A stretch of DNA of 64,000 nt from contig JAFCMP010000519.1 in NCBI GenBank assembly GCA_017506865.1, positions 620,001 to 684,000 of the forward strand. Reading direction: 5' to 3'. The position numbers were made by a program, and so were the translations under genes. Shown one piece after another: positions 42,960 through 54,600 of this stretch (position 1 is the stretch's first letter; the number at the start of each line of letters is the position of its first letter). The notes under the pieces are model-generated. The model searched no databases. It saw nothing but the letters and a program-made list of their open reading frames with translations, and was not told the origin of the DNA. Origin of the DNA: Tribonema minus. Its lineage: Eukaryota > Sar > Xanthophyceae > Tribonematales > Tribonemataceae.

Positions 42960-45900
42960 TCACCCAAAACGAAATGGTTTGAGCGCCTGGGGCGGCGGCG
43001 GCCGTGCTGCGGCGCGCCTGTTCTGCGCCCTTGTATGACCCCTAAAAACCCCACGCAGCGACATTGGCGACGGCACCGCCGCGGCCCGAGTGTTGACGTA
43101 ACGATGGGGCGAGCCATTGAGGCTCCTGGGTAGTTGTTGCGGCGATGGCGCCGGCATCTGCTGTGGGGCTCTGTTGAAGCTGTGGCCGCCGCCAGCTACC
43201 GTGCGCGGCGAGCCGGCCAGCCTCCCCGATACCGTATGTACAGCGCCCTGCGCGTCATGATGGATGGCTAGAGGCACGGCATCGCCATCGCTCCCAGTGA
43301 ACAGTTGTGTGTACAATTGCGGATCATGCCGACGCTCATGGTGCGGAACGGCGCTGGTGCCGCCGGAGGCATAAGCTGCGCCCGCGGCGCCGCGCGGCAC
43401 TACGCCCGGTTGAGCACTGTGGATGCGCGCTGCTGCAGAGATTGAGTCATCGTTGGTGCCGATGCTGTACGCACCAACGTCTGAGCAGCGCGACTGTCGG
43501 ATGCCGTTGCGCACACTGCCATCGCTGGACTTCGCAGCAGCAGCCAGTGGCAGGCGAGGCGATGAACGCTGCAGCAGAGGCGGCGTGCCGCACGTGTTGA
43601 GCGCTGCTGCTGCCGCACCCGACGATGCGTGTGTCGCTGTCTCCGCGCTGCCTCCAGCGTCCACCGCTTCTCTGGGTAGTGCGGTTGACGGCACTGGCAA
43701 CAACGTAGCTGCAGCAGCAGGAGCAGCAGCGGCAGCGGCAGCAGCGCTGACAGCGGCGGCAGTTGCAGCGGCAGCAGGTCCGCGCACCGTCTCCGTGAAG
43801 AGCAGCAGCGGCGCCGCCTGCGCCGCGTCATCGGCGCGCACGCTCGCCACCACAATCACGTCAGCGCTCGGCAACAGGGCCTCCGCCAAGACATCAACAA
43901 GAGTGCCGCCGCCGCCGCCGCTGCTGCTGTGTAACTGCCGCTGCGGCCGCCCCGCGCGCAGCTCGCCTAGCACTTCGCCGAGCGCCACCTGATCTGCTGC
44001 TGCCGCTGCTGCGGACGCCTGCAGTGTCGCCCAATCGGCCGCAGTATATGGCGGCAGTGCGGCGTCTGCCGCTGCTGCGACGTCTATAAAGAACAGCACC
44101 GCTGCGCTGCTCGTGCTGCCACAGCCGCTGCTGCCACCCGCAAGAGGAGGGCTGCAACCACGGCTTTCCCTTGCGCAGCTGGCATCGCCGCTGGTGCTGG
44201 CACCACCAGTGCTGCCGCTGCCGCCGCCGCCGCTGCGTTGAACACAGATACGCACGACGCAGTGCGCGTGCGGGTGCGGCGCGCTGCTGGGCCCGCCGAC
44301 ACCAATCAGCCTGCTCGCGGATATCGCTGCAGCGACGCGTTCCCACTCCGCCAGAGTGCGCACGCACACGCTGGTGGCGCTGCCGCACACGCTGCACCCG
44401 CCGCCATCGCAGACGCCGGCGCCGCCGGCGCCGCCGCCGCTGCCGCCGCCAGCACCGTCGCAGCTGCAGCCGCCGCTGTTGCCAGTTGAGGTCGGCGCAG
44501 CAGGGCTCAGCAGGTCGCGCCGCCGCCCTGCAAGGATCTCCAGTGCGGTGACGCTCAGCACCGGCGGCGCGCAGCGCTGCGCACTATCACGCGCGCGGAC
44601 TGAGAGAACGGCTTCCATGAGCAGCGACAGCGCGCCGCGATCCAGCACGCCGCCGACGCCGCCGTGCAGCACGCTGCGCGCACCTGCGCCAGCAGCCGCC
44701 ATGCTGATCATCGCAAAGGGGGCTGGTGGTGCCTCGGCGCGCAGAGAAGAGATGAGCGTTGCTGTGTGGCGCAGCAGCAGCGGCGCCGCACGCGCCGCGA
44801 CCAGCGCAGCGGCGCCGCCGCCGCCGCCGCCGACAAAAACCGCGTCAAATGCGAATGCGAGTGGCGTGCCGCCCGCCGTCAGCTGCACCATTTGCTCGCT
44901 GCCATCGTCGTCACAGGCGCCAATTTGATGATGGAGACCGCCAACGCTGCGTGATGCTGCAGGCGCTGCAGCACCGTCAATCGGCGCTGGTGCAAGGCTG
45001 CAACTCAAAGCTGCCACCGCTACGTCGCTGCCGCTTCCGGCAATGTGGCACCACAGGCGCACGGTGCCCTGCTTGCGCTCCATGACTGCACCAGTGCTCC
45101 GGACCTCGTCAGCATACGCGCCGCCGCCGCCGTCGCTGCTGCTGCTGCTGCGTTGCCGCACACGCCGCGCCATCTGCTCGATGCCCCCGCGCAGCAGCGC
45201 CATGTCGTGCAGCATCGCAGCTGTGTGAGCGCGAGTCTCGCGCGCGAGCGCTGCCGCTGCACCGCTGGCGGCTCGCGCCGCCGCCACCGAATGTGTCCTC
45301 GTGTCCTCCGCTTGCTGCACAGGCGAGAGACGCGCACACTGTTGGCAAGTGCTGTTGAACATTTGGAGGGCCTGAGGCAAGCGAGCCCCCCAAAAACTCA
45401 ACGCATTCAGTCCTCTTTGCACATATGCAGAGGTCTCTCAGCACCTGAGTAACGTTGCCAGCTGCTGCTGAGCACTGTGCCAGCGCTGTCAGAGCTGCGC
45501 GCGCGCCCCGCGCCGCCGCGCCGAACTTCCCCAGCGCGCCTTTCAGGTCCGCCGCCTGCTCCCGCCCCCCGCTCCTGCCGTCCGTCCCCCACAGGCCTGC
45601 TTCGACCAGCTCTGCTGCGGCCGTTGCCGCCACCGCCTCTGCGCAGGCCAGCGCGCGCTGCACCGCTTGCAGACGCTCGCAGACGCGAGGCGGCAGCCAG
45701 TGGCGCCCGTTGTCGTGCTCAGCAGCGCATGGTGCGGTGGCCGCCACTGCGTGCAGCGTGTTGCTTTGTGACGGCTCCTGATGCGCGGCGCTGTGCGTCG
45801 CAGCGCTGACGGTGCGTGCTGCCGCCGCAGCAGCGCCGCCGCCGCTGCTGCTGAGCGGCGGCGCAGCAGGCGACTGCTGCTGCCCTTGCTGCTGGAAACG

Positions 45901-48870
45901 TGCTGGTGTGGTTGTGCGCTCGACATTGCTGCTGCTGTGCAGCTGCGCAGCAGGCTGCTGCTGCTGCTGCTGCTGGCGAGCCGCAGCATCAGGGGCATGC
46001 GCAACGCCGCCCATGCCGCCGCTGCTGCCGCCGCCGCCGCCGCCGAGCCACTGCTGCAGCACCTGTGCCCCCACTGCAGCGTCTACAGGCACCATCACGC
46101 TGTGGGACACGCTGATACTCGCCGCGCTGCCGCGGTGCGCGACACTCGCTGCTGGCGGCGCTGCCCTCGCAGCGGCTGCGACTGTACGCTGCTGCTGCTG
46201 CTGGCGGATCGCTGTTCGTGTGGCGTTACCAGCACTCCTGCCGCTGCCGTCATGAGCCGCCAGCCGCGGCGCCTGGTGCGCCGTGTCCGCAGGAACTGGC
46301 ACCATGATGCTGTGCGAGCCGACAATACTGGCAGTGCTGCTGTGGCTGCTACCCTGGCCCCATGCTTGTTGCGTGGCTGTACCCGCGCCACCCCTCCTGC
46401 TACCGCCACTGTCACCTCCTTCACCGCTGCCGCTGCCGCCGCCGCCGCCGCCACCACCGCTGCCGCCGGCGCTGCTGCTACCGCCTGCCAGTGCACCAAG
46501 ATGCTCCGCAACAGGCTCCTGCAGCGTCTGGTTTGCACTGTCGCCATCGCTGCCTTCATACCAGGCTGTTGAGGGCTGCCGCGTTGAGCGCTGCAATGCG
46601 TCAGCGCTCGCTGCGTGGCCATGCCCACTCAGGGCGGCAGCGCCCGCGCCGCCTGCGCGCGGCGGCGCCGCGCTGCTGTCGCTGGCACCGCAGCAGCTGC
46701 TCTCACCACCAGAGCTCTGATGATTACAGCCAATCACGGGCGCACTTGCGGCTGCAGCTGGGTGCAGAGGCGCTGCCACGCTGAGCGGTGCCGCCGTGTT
46801 CACCTGCTGCGCACCTGATGCGGCAGCGTACCGAGCGTGCGCCGCCCGCGGCGCATGTTCACTGGCGCTGACGCCGCTGCTGCTGCCGCTGTCGCCACCA
46901 TCAGCAAGAGCGCCGCCGCCGCTGCTGCCACCTCTGCTGCTGCTGCTGCCGCCGCTGCCGCCGCCGCCGTCTGTGACATGTCTCCCTCCCGATGCCGCTG
47001 CTCTGGTGTGGCTCAACGCTGCGCCTGATGGCGACATCACTTCAATTCTGACTGTGGCCATCGCGGCAGCGGTGTACTGCTGCAAAGCAGCAGTGTCTGC
47101 ATGCCTGCGCCACGCTGCTGCGCCACTCAGGCAGCCCACGCTGTTGGCGGCGCTGCTGCTGCTGCTGCCGGCAGCAGACGCGTGCGCCGCGCGCCGCAGC
47201 GGCGAAGCAGAGATGGCACGCCTCGCCGCCTCCCGCGAGCCGCTGGCCAGGCTGCTCTGGCGCGATCGGGCGCGACGCGCAATCTCCAGCCACGCCTGAT
47301 GGTACGTTTCGGGATGCAGCGATGCGGAGCGGGTTGTGGGGCGTCAACGGTTGATGTTTCAACACTTCGAGGAAGTGCAGACGCTAATGCAGCGCTCAGT
47401 CGGTGAGTGCCGTCTGCGGCGCTGCTGCGACTGCGACATGCCGCTCGGAGCACTGTTGTTGAGGTTTCAAAGCGTATACGCAATGCTAGTCAGTAGCCAG
47501 AGAGGACTTTCACAAGGACGGCATACCGCCTATGTGCTGCGTGTCGCGCTGCATAACATCATTATTAACATGCATGCTCTGTGCAACGGTCATGCCTCTG
47601 CAGTAAAATATGACGGTCGTCGATGCGCGGCAGCAGTGCATATCGCAGTCACCGTGCTCTGCTCGCAACAACACATGCCAGCAACACCGAGCATCACCAC
47701 TTCTCGCAAGCACGATACCCTACAGTACCTACCCACCTGCCACTGAGCGGCGCTGAGCCCGTTGCGCACATATCGCAAGCTCGTTAGCTCGCATCCACGC
47801 ATGCCCGCAATGTTCAGCATCACCACTACTTTTGAGCACCTTCATACCCCCTACCTACCCACCTGCCACTGAGCACTGCTGAGTCCGTCCCGCACATAGC
47901 GCAGGCGCGCCAGCTCCTCATCCGTCAGCGGCGTTCTCCGCGACACGTTCTTCACCAGCAGGCCAAGCACTTCGGGTGGCGGCAGCAGCGGCGGCGCCGC
48001 CAACGGCTGCTGCTGCTGCAGCGGCAGCGGAAGCGGCGGCGGCGGCGGTGGCTTTTCAGCGCCCAGAGGCCCACATTCGACGTTGTGCGGCTGCTGGTGG
48101 TGCTGCCACGGCGGTGGCGGCAGCGGCGAGTGCAGCAGCAGCAGGCGCGGCGCCGACGCTGCTGGCGGCTGCGCAGCAACTGCATGAGTGCTGTCATCGC
48201 TGTGTGCCTGCCGGTCCGGCGGTAATGGCGGCGGCGCTGGCGCCTGCACGGCACCTACATGACTAAGTTTGGCACTGCTGTGCCGCTGCTGCTGCTGCTG
48301 CTGCTGAGGAGGCAGCTGCATTGGTGCTTGTGGCGGTGGTGGTCGCGGTTGCACGCCATCAGGCGGAGACACCTGTAATTGCACTGTAATGACCTCCTGA
48401 TGCACAAGCGCCTTGAGACTCTGCACATTCCACACATGGGTTTTGACATCTGCGGCAGTGAGCATCGCCGCCTGCGCTGCAGTCAGCAGCATGTGGTTCA
48501 CCTGTGGCGGCAGCAAAGTAGCAGGCGCAACAAGATGCATCAGATGGGTGCTTTCAAAATTCTAACATGAGCACACCGCGCAACTGGAGGCCAGGTAAGT
48601 CACCTGCAGCTTCTCCTGGGTTTTTGCTCGGTACTGATGCTGGAAGCTTTCTCCCTGCGTGTCTCTGATGCTGACTGCCACATCTCTTGAGGCGCCAGGG
48701 GCGATGATGCCGGCTGCATCGTCGATACGCAGAGCTTTCGGTGCTGTGGTACGGAGCTTGTACACAGCGTGCATGTCGCCAGACGGATTTGTAAGCGTGA
48801 GGCAGCATGGCCTACTGACGGAGCCGAGCAGCACCGTTGGGCTTACGACTAGCCTTTGACTGTGGTTCAT
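42960..48870 (-). CDS. MSP-domain protein with degenerate kinesin-like motor
   Basis: Four exons, all joined in phase 0: 48870..48604, 48501..47863, 47295..45445 and 45314..42960, giving 1703 residues. Residues 1 to about 115 are a major-sperm-protein (VAP-type) domain: RLVVSPTVLLGS, LTLTNPSGDMHAVYKLRTTA, AGIIAPGASRDVAVSI. Such domains bind peptides, often at membranes or in cytoskeleton. Then come long Pro/Gln and Gly/Ser/Ala runs and a short helix-rich block. From about 1001 to 1480 the chain follows a kinesin motor: QGTVRLWCHI (cf. KGNIRVFCRI), FAFDAVF, SVTALEILAGRRRDLL (cf. SFLEIYNE.IRDLL), HAHCVVRICVQ, VLFFIDVAAAAD (cf. LVDLAGSE), ALGEVLGEL. The P-loop position reads MAAAGAGARSVLHG where GQTGSGKT is expected, and switch residues are lost, so ATP hydrolysis is unlikely. 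It may act as a non-motile microtubule binder or partner. The kinesin reading is by eye. Confidence 0.75.
47680..47930. repeat. duplicated exon 2 end and donor in intron 2
   Basis: ACCTACCCACCTGCCACTGA occurs at 47727 and 47853, with the adjoining exon sequence (coding LRYVRDGLSSAQWQ in the working copy, LRYVRNGLSAAQWQ in the other). Period 126 bp; the copy at 47853 is the working donor. Confidence 0.8.
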
Positions 48871-50066
48871 GACCCGTGTAACTTCAAATGCCCGGTGTTA
48901 GGCACCGCCAACACCGCCAACAGCTGCGTAAAGGCCGCAACGCTGCTTCATGCTCGTGCACAGACCGCAAGTCTAGAGGTTATGGCGTTGCCCACCATTA
49001 CAGCAAAGGCAACATGCAGCGTACCCTAATCTCAACCGCCGCCAAGCCCTAATTCCAACCGTCAAGCCTTGCGGTATGTATGGAACTCAGGGAACATTCT
49101 AGGGCTGCATCATCAGCTCCTCCATGCAGTATGAAGCACTTTTAATTTAAGAAGCTGATGAGTGGATCGCAGTGCAGCTCGATCACGGGGGTAGCGCTTG
49201 ACGTCATGGTCTCAGATGGATGTGAGCAAGTGCTCAACACGTGTGTTGAAAAGATGGCAGTTCTGTTTCAACGCGTGCCAGACACATGCGCCAGACCGTG
49301 ACCAATTTGCAAATCATCACCATACACACATGCCCGCTGTTGAACCGGCAATGCATGTGGCAGTCTGGCAGGGTGGTTTGCCATGTCATGCGCATGTGCA
49401 ACATATGTTGCTGCCAGTGGTGGAAACCTCACATGTGCAGCGTTGCCTTTGCAGACTAGGATATATCATCTGGCGACAACTTGGCAAAAGCTGTACATAT
49501 TTGATACCGTACAACATATGAGCAGCTTCATACAAGACAGGCAGCAAAACAGGCACTGGCCAGGGCCTTGGGTATAGTGTAGCAAGGGTCTGCACAACTT
49601 GGAAATAAACGGGTGACAGGGTAGGCAGAAGAACGGCGATTGTGCACATCACAACAGGGATGCATTTAAGTCACAGGTAGACTGTATAAACAACATAATC
49701 CGCCCCCCCCTGTTGCACAGTCTGTGCCAACAACTTGAATAGCTAAGCAAGGGGCCGAAGGACACATTTGCAGCCAAGAGTTGCCACCATATGCCCTGCA
49801 ACTGCCGACAACATGAAAGTGTGCTGAGAGGTTTTTTGATTCCATGCAGTGTCTGGGTGCATCAACAACCCTCAGCAGGTGCAGTTTTGCGGCCAGTTCA
49901 TCAGTACGTATAGCAGGCGTCTGTACCAGACACGCTTGTGACTAGTGAGCTTAGCCGTTTCGTCATCTGCCGCTGCTGCGCCTGCTGCCGTTGCTACTGC
50001 TCCCAATGGCGTCATTGTGACCGTTGGCATGGAAGCTGCCCACGTCTGGCTTGCGGCTGTACTCAC
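48871..50066. other. intergenic plus intron of the interrupted gene
   Basis: About 1.2 kb. The right side should be the promoter of the MSP gene and the left-hand remainder of the interrupted Ala-rich gene. No further exon of that gene could be identified. Confidence 0.35.
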
Positions 50067-50268
50067 CGTAGCTTGAGGGCTACAGTTGCTGCTGACAATA
50101 TGGACTTTCTCAACATCCCCGGGACTAGCACCTAGTGCAGCAGCAGCAGCAGCAGCTGCTGCTACTGCTCTGCTGTTCGCTGCAAGTGTGTTGCTGCTTG
50201 CCTGTCTCTCCGCGGCTGCTGCTGCAAGGTCCAATGCTTGAATACTCCTGCTTCCCGCACCAGTTTCG
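50067..50268 (-). pseudogene. interrupted Ala-rich host gene, downstream part
   Basis: Continues the reading frame of the 62326-63339 block across the LTR element: discounting the element and one TTCG copy, the two flanks read through without a break (…IASPE then TGAGSRSIQAL). It ends in an Ala run and DVEKVHIVSSN before a donor at 50067 (TACG/GTGAGT). No domain is recognised. Confidence 0.6.
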
Positions 50269-50681
50269 TGATACGGCTTGGGGGTGTATTCAGACAGTTA
50301 CAGGCAGTTACACCTCACAGGTTGGCACAGGTCTCAGTAGACCTGTGTAGTCGGTGTAGACCTTGACATGTGATTGAGAGCTGGCCTGACCTTAGTTGAA
50401 GGCAGGTGCAACTAGTTGGGTCACATGCCAAAGGGCACATCAAAGTAGCATGCACAGCATCAGAACCCCCCCTGCAAGCAGCAAGCCCGAACCTTGCTGT
50501 GCCAGCCATCGTCCAGCCCCAAGCCTTCCGTCTCTCAGCAGCAGAATAAAATATCCGGTAAGCGCATCGCGTTTCCTTTCGCATAACATTTCATTTGAGT
50601 TCTCTGAAGCGTGTCTACTTGTTTTGCTCTTCCAGCTTGCTTGTTTGCATTCATGACAGCATCACAAGGTAAGCCGCTTCA
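50269..50681 (+). repeat. 5' LTR
   Basis: 413 bp, TG...CA. It includes AATAAA near 50545 and splice-like sites: GTAAGC at 50558, TTCCAG ending 50635, and AAG/GTAAGC at 50669. The last could pair with GTGTGCAG at 51656 just before the polyprotein start, as leader splicing in some LTR elements. Confidence 0.92.
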
Positions 50682-50684
50682 ATT

Positions 50685-50702
50685 TGGCACCCGAAGACAG
50701 TC
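50685..50702 (+). other. putative primer-binding site
   Basis: TGGCACCCGAAGACAGTC begins 3 bases after the LTR. TGG at this place fits complementarity to a tRNA 3' CCA end; the tRNA was not identified. Confidence 0.6.
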
Positions 50703-50883
50703 CTTACCTCGTGCTAACCCCGCCCGCAAGGGCAGCAGCGTGGTGATCGCTGTTCAATGTATCACTGCTCGAATCGTGTCAAAGCCTTTCGAGGACCCAG
50801 ATTACGTAAAGCGATACGTAAAGAACAGCCGTGGGAAGCGAGTTAAACGTTAATCACGCTAGGTTCCTGCACTAGAATGCTTA

Positions 50884-50925
50884 TGACGGGGCGGCGTAGT
50901 GGTGCACCGCTACGTCGTGACCCGC
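50884..50925 (+). other. palindromic hairpin in the leader
   Basis: GGGCGGCGTAGTGGTGCACC and its near-complement CGCTACGTCGTGACCCGCCC form a long imperfect hairpin with GTGCAC at the tip. A role in RNA dimerisation or packaging would be a guess. Confidence 0.45.
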
Positions 50926-51668
50926 CCCCTTGATGTCAACGACGCAGTGCGTGCTGCACGGGTCTGAGCAGCAATGAACATGCAACTTCATTTAGCTGGC
51001 CTTATTCTGCGGCTCATCTGTGGTTGATGAACGTGGTCACGTGGACCCATATAGGGCATCGAGGGTAGACCCGTGCGGTAGCGCGCTGTGTACACCAGCT
51101 TGCGCGCCGTACACTATCACGTCACGAACGCACCAGAGTCTCCCGGGAGAACGCGCGGAGATCCTTTAGGGGGGACACGTGATAGCTCGTGTATCAGAAG
51201 TCACAGAAACGGTAGTGACTTGTCATAGACAGTGTTAAGTGGTTGCACTCGAGAAGTCTCGAGAAAAAGCGCACAAAGGGGCATGCGCTGCCACTTTTCT
51301 GGCTGTAACGGTTGCCTATGACTAGAATAAAAACCCTACCGCATGCTCTTCCTTAGTAATTTGCTCTAAAGCTGATATGACTAGCTTTTTGCAAAGAAGG
51401 GGGAGAGGAGTCTAGCTTAAGAGCAAAGCGATGCAATTTTGCTTCATGATTGTACGGCCGCAATTGTGTTGCAGAATTGACAACGCGGTCGATCTGTACA
51501 ACTGCTATGTCAAACTGGCTGGCTTGCAGTTCAGAGTGCCCTAGTAGCATCAGACCTCGTGCAGAGGCGTGCGGGGCATAGACGGCTCGTGCGCTGACAA
51601 TTTAAAATCATGGTTTTGTCGTCGCACTCAGCTTCATGCGCGTGAATCGTGTGCAGGATACACCATAA

Positions 51669-54600
51669 ATGGTCAAGACTGACCATGGCTCCAAGAAGCC
51701 AACGAGTGGGTCAAGCCGCAGCGGAGGTGTTAGTGGCGGTGCTAGGCCTGCTGGCAGCACTGCTGCTAAGAGCAACAAGGGCGGTCAGCGCTCCGCTACG
51801 CGCCCCGCGCCACGCTCGGGTGACAAGCCGTCGAGCCCCCCTCCCCGGCCCGCGGCAGCGTCCGCAAGACCCAGCCAGGTCGGTGCCAGCGCGCCCGACA
51901 CGTCTGCCTCGGTACGGTCCACAGAATCAGTAGTCACTGGTGCCGCACCTCCTTTTATACGTAATTTCGCTGAGTCCAGCGACGAGCCCGGCGGTGGCGG
52001 CTCAGAAGCCGAAGCCATAGTGGCAAGGCAGTTACGTTTGAGGCAGAAAAGAGAACAGCTTGCAGCAATGGGCATTATGCTTAGCGAAGCCCAGGTAGCA
52101 GAAGGCGAGGAAGCTTTTGCACGTGCAGCTGTTGAGAAAAAACTCGCACCAACGAAAAGCCCACGCAAGACATCGCGTGCAGCTGCAACAACCGCGCCAG
52201 TTGTGCCGGTAGCCGCGCCAGTTGTGCCGGCAGCGTCCGCGAAGTCTGCGGCGCCAGCACCTGCGAAGTCCACAGTGCCAGTTGCAGCACTGGTTGCGCC
52301 CGCGGTGGCCCCACCTAAGGTCGCGCGCAGTCAGCCGGCCAAGACGTCGGTTACGCGCGGTGCACGGGTCCCAGTTGCGGCGCCTGAAGTAGCACCGGCG
52401 GCTCCGACGCCTCAGAGCTCCAAGCCATCAGCTAGGCTAGTGGCTCCCACATACTATACTGCACCAGCGAGGGCCCCTGAAGCCTCAGATAAATCGCCTG
52501 TGACGCAGCCGCGTCGGGGTGCAAGTGGTAAGGCGCGGCGTGTGCCAGTTGTGCCACGTAGCGTGCCAGTCGTGCAAAGTTCGCCAGTTGTGCCACGTAG
52601 CGCGCCCGTCATACCGCGAAAGCCAGTTGAGCAACAAGCGGCAGAGCGACGGAGGGCAGTTAGGCAACTGCTCGAGTCTTCTGAGTCATCTGGTGATGAG
52701 GGTGGTGTGCCCTTTGATCCTGAGGGCACAGATGAGGCTTATGACCAGTGGCGTGAGGGCATCGAAGCTCGCGTCGAGGCACATAAGCGAGCTGCCAAGG
52801 CCGCCAAAACGGCTGCAACGTTCGCCGAAATTCACGAGCGTGCCCTTTACGAACGCCTTGGCGAGCTCCAGCTTCGCGTCACCAGAGCTCCTAGTGAGAG
52901 CAAGAACATGGTGAAGAACTCACTGCTGCCGATGGCGCGGACGTTCGCTGCGGAGCAGGCCGAAGAGGTGCGCAAGCATAATGTTGCACTTCTGGAAAAA
53001 CGTGGTCATGACTTCAAAGCTAGCCAGTTCGGCGAGCTGCTGACCATAGGTGAACACCGTAAGCGGTCCAATAGTTGGCATCGCTTCGCCTTCGGCACAG
53101 GCGACGGTGAGGAGGCGGAACTCTGGCGAATGCTAAGGGAGTTCGAGAACACGCCTCTGGTCACCGAGGAGGCGCGCCTAGCTGCGGACAGTTACCCGCG
53201 CAGCTTGGTGACGCACCCGTTCCTCAACACTGACGGGCACTCCGACACGTCGGACGACGACGCAGCCGGCGCAGCTGCGAGTCCGCGTGAAGATGGCGCA
53301 GTGGCCGGCGTAGCCACCAGCGCATCGGCTCTAGGTGAGAGCATTAGGACTGCGGGGGCAGTAGAACCCTCGTACTCCTCAGTTGCCATGACGGCGCGGA
53401 AACCCAAAGTTGACTTGAGGGGTTTCGGCGGCACTGGCGTCGTCATTGTAACGCAAGTAGGCAGGCTTGAAGCTTCCATTAGAGCTTTTGAGCGTAGCTG
53501 CGACACGCGTGGCGTGCCCAAGTCGGCCTACTCAGAAGCGCTGTTGCAGAGTCTGACCAAGAGTCAGTACGCTGATCTGACCAGCGCAGTCACCAATGAG
53601 CGCACGGGAATGCTAGAAACTCGTGCGTTTAGTGATTTGTCTTATGAGCAGATGGTGCAATGCCTTACGGCAGCGTACGATAGCACATCTGCCAGGCAAA
53701 TAGCACTTCAAAAGTATCATGAACTCACGCGTACCTCCGGTACCAGCCCCGAAGTGTGGGGCAGGGAGGTAGTTGCAGCCGCGCACGACGCCGGCTGCGC
53801 GGACAACCAGCAAATTGTTCGTATGAAGTTCGTTCATGAACTGCCATTATGCTGCCGTCAAGAAGTAAACGGCATGTATGAGACCTGGGATCTAAAGAAC
53901 ACCGCTTTTCCCAAGGTCGTGGCAACTGCCCAGCAAAAGTGGCAGGCAGCGCCTATTGACGAGCGCGAGACTCGAAATGTTGTGTCTGCAATGGCCGCGG
54001 CACACATCTCAACCCCCCCCTACTCTGACACAGGCAAGCGCCCTGCCAAGGATGGGTGGAGCGTGGTCAGTAACGACCATCGCTATAACAAGAAGAATAA
54101 GCTTTCGGCTGTTCGCGCTGTGTTGGCGGGGCTGAGCGCTAACGAGCGTCGCCAGCTTGGAGTCAGCGACCGCGCGCCGCAGGGCAAGGCTAGCTCCGCA
54201 GGCGATAATGGCGGCGGCGGAGCCAAGCCCCAGAGCAACTTCAAGTGTCTTGGCTGCAGAGTGAACCAGGGAGACTGGGACACACTTATGCGGCACAAGA
54301 CTACCTGCCCTCAGTGCATTGCGCACCGAAAGAGGATGGCAGAAAAGCACCGCCAAGGTGAATCACACTTGCAGTTGTCTGCTGCCTTGGTAGGAAGTGA
54401 CTTGCCTGCTGCAAGTTCAGCATCAGCAATCAGTGAATTGCCTGGTGTAGTTAGAGCAGATGCATGTTCGGCACAGGTAGCTGAGCATGCCACTGACGCT
54501 GTTTACGATGTCTCTTTGCGCGCACAGATGGCGGCAATTGAGGGTGGGCCAGAGCCACCACCCAGAGTTATCAAACACGCGTCTATCTGCTGTGGGGCGC

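Noticed and set aside
50611-50853. Small basic ORF from the LTR into the leader
   Set aside because: Interesting Lys/Arg tail, but no homology recognised and no evidence of use; a likely chance frame.
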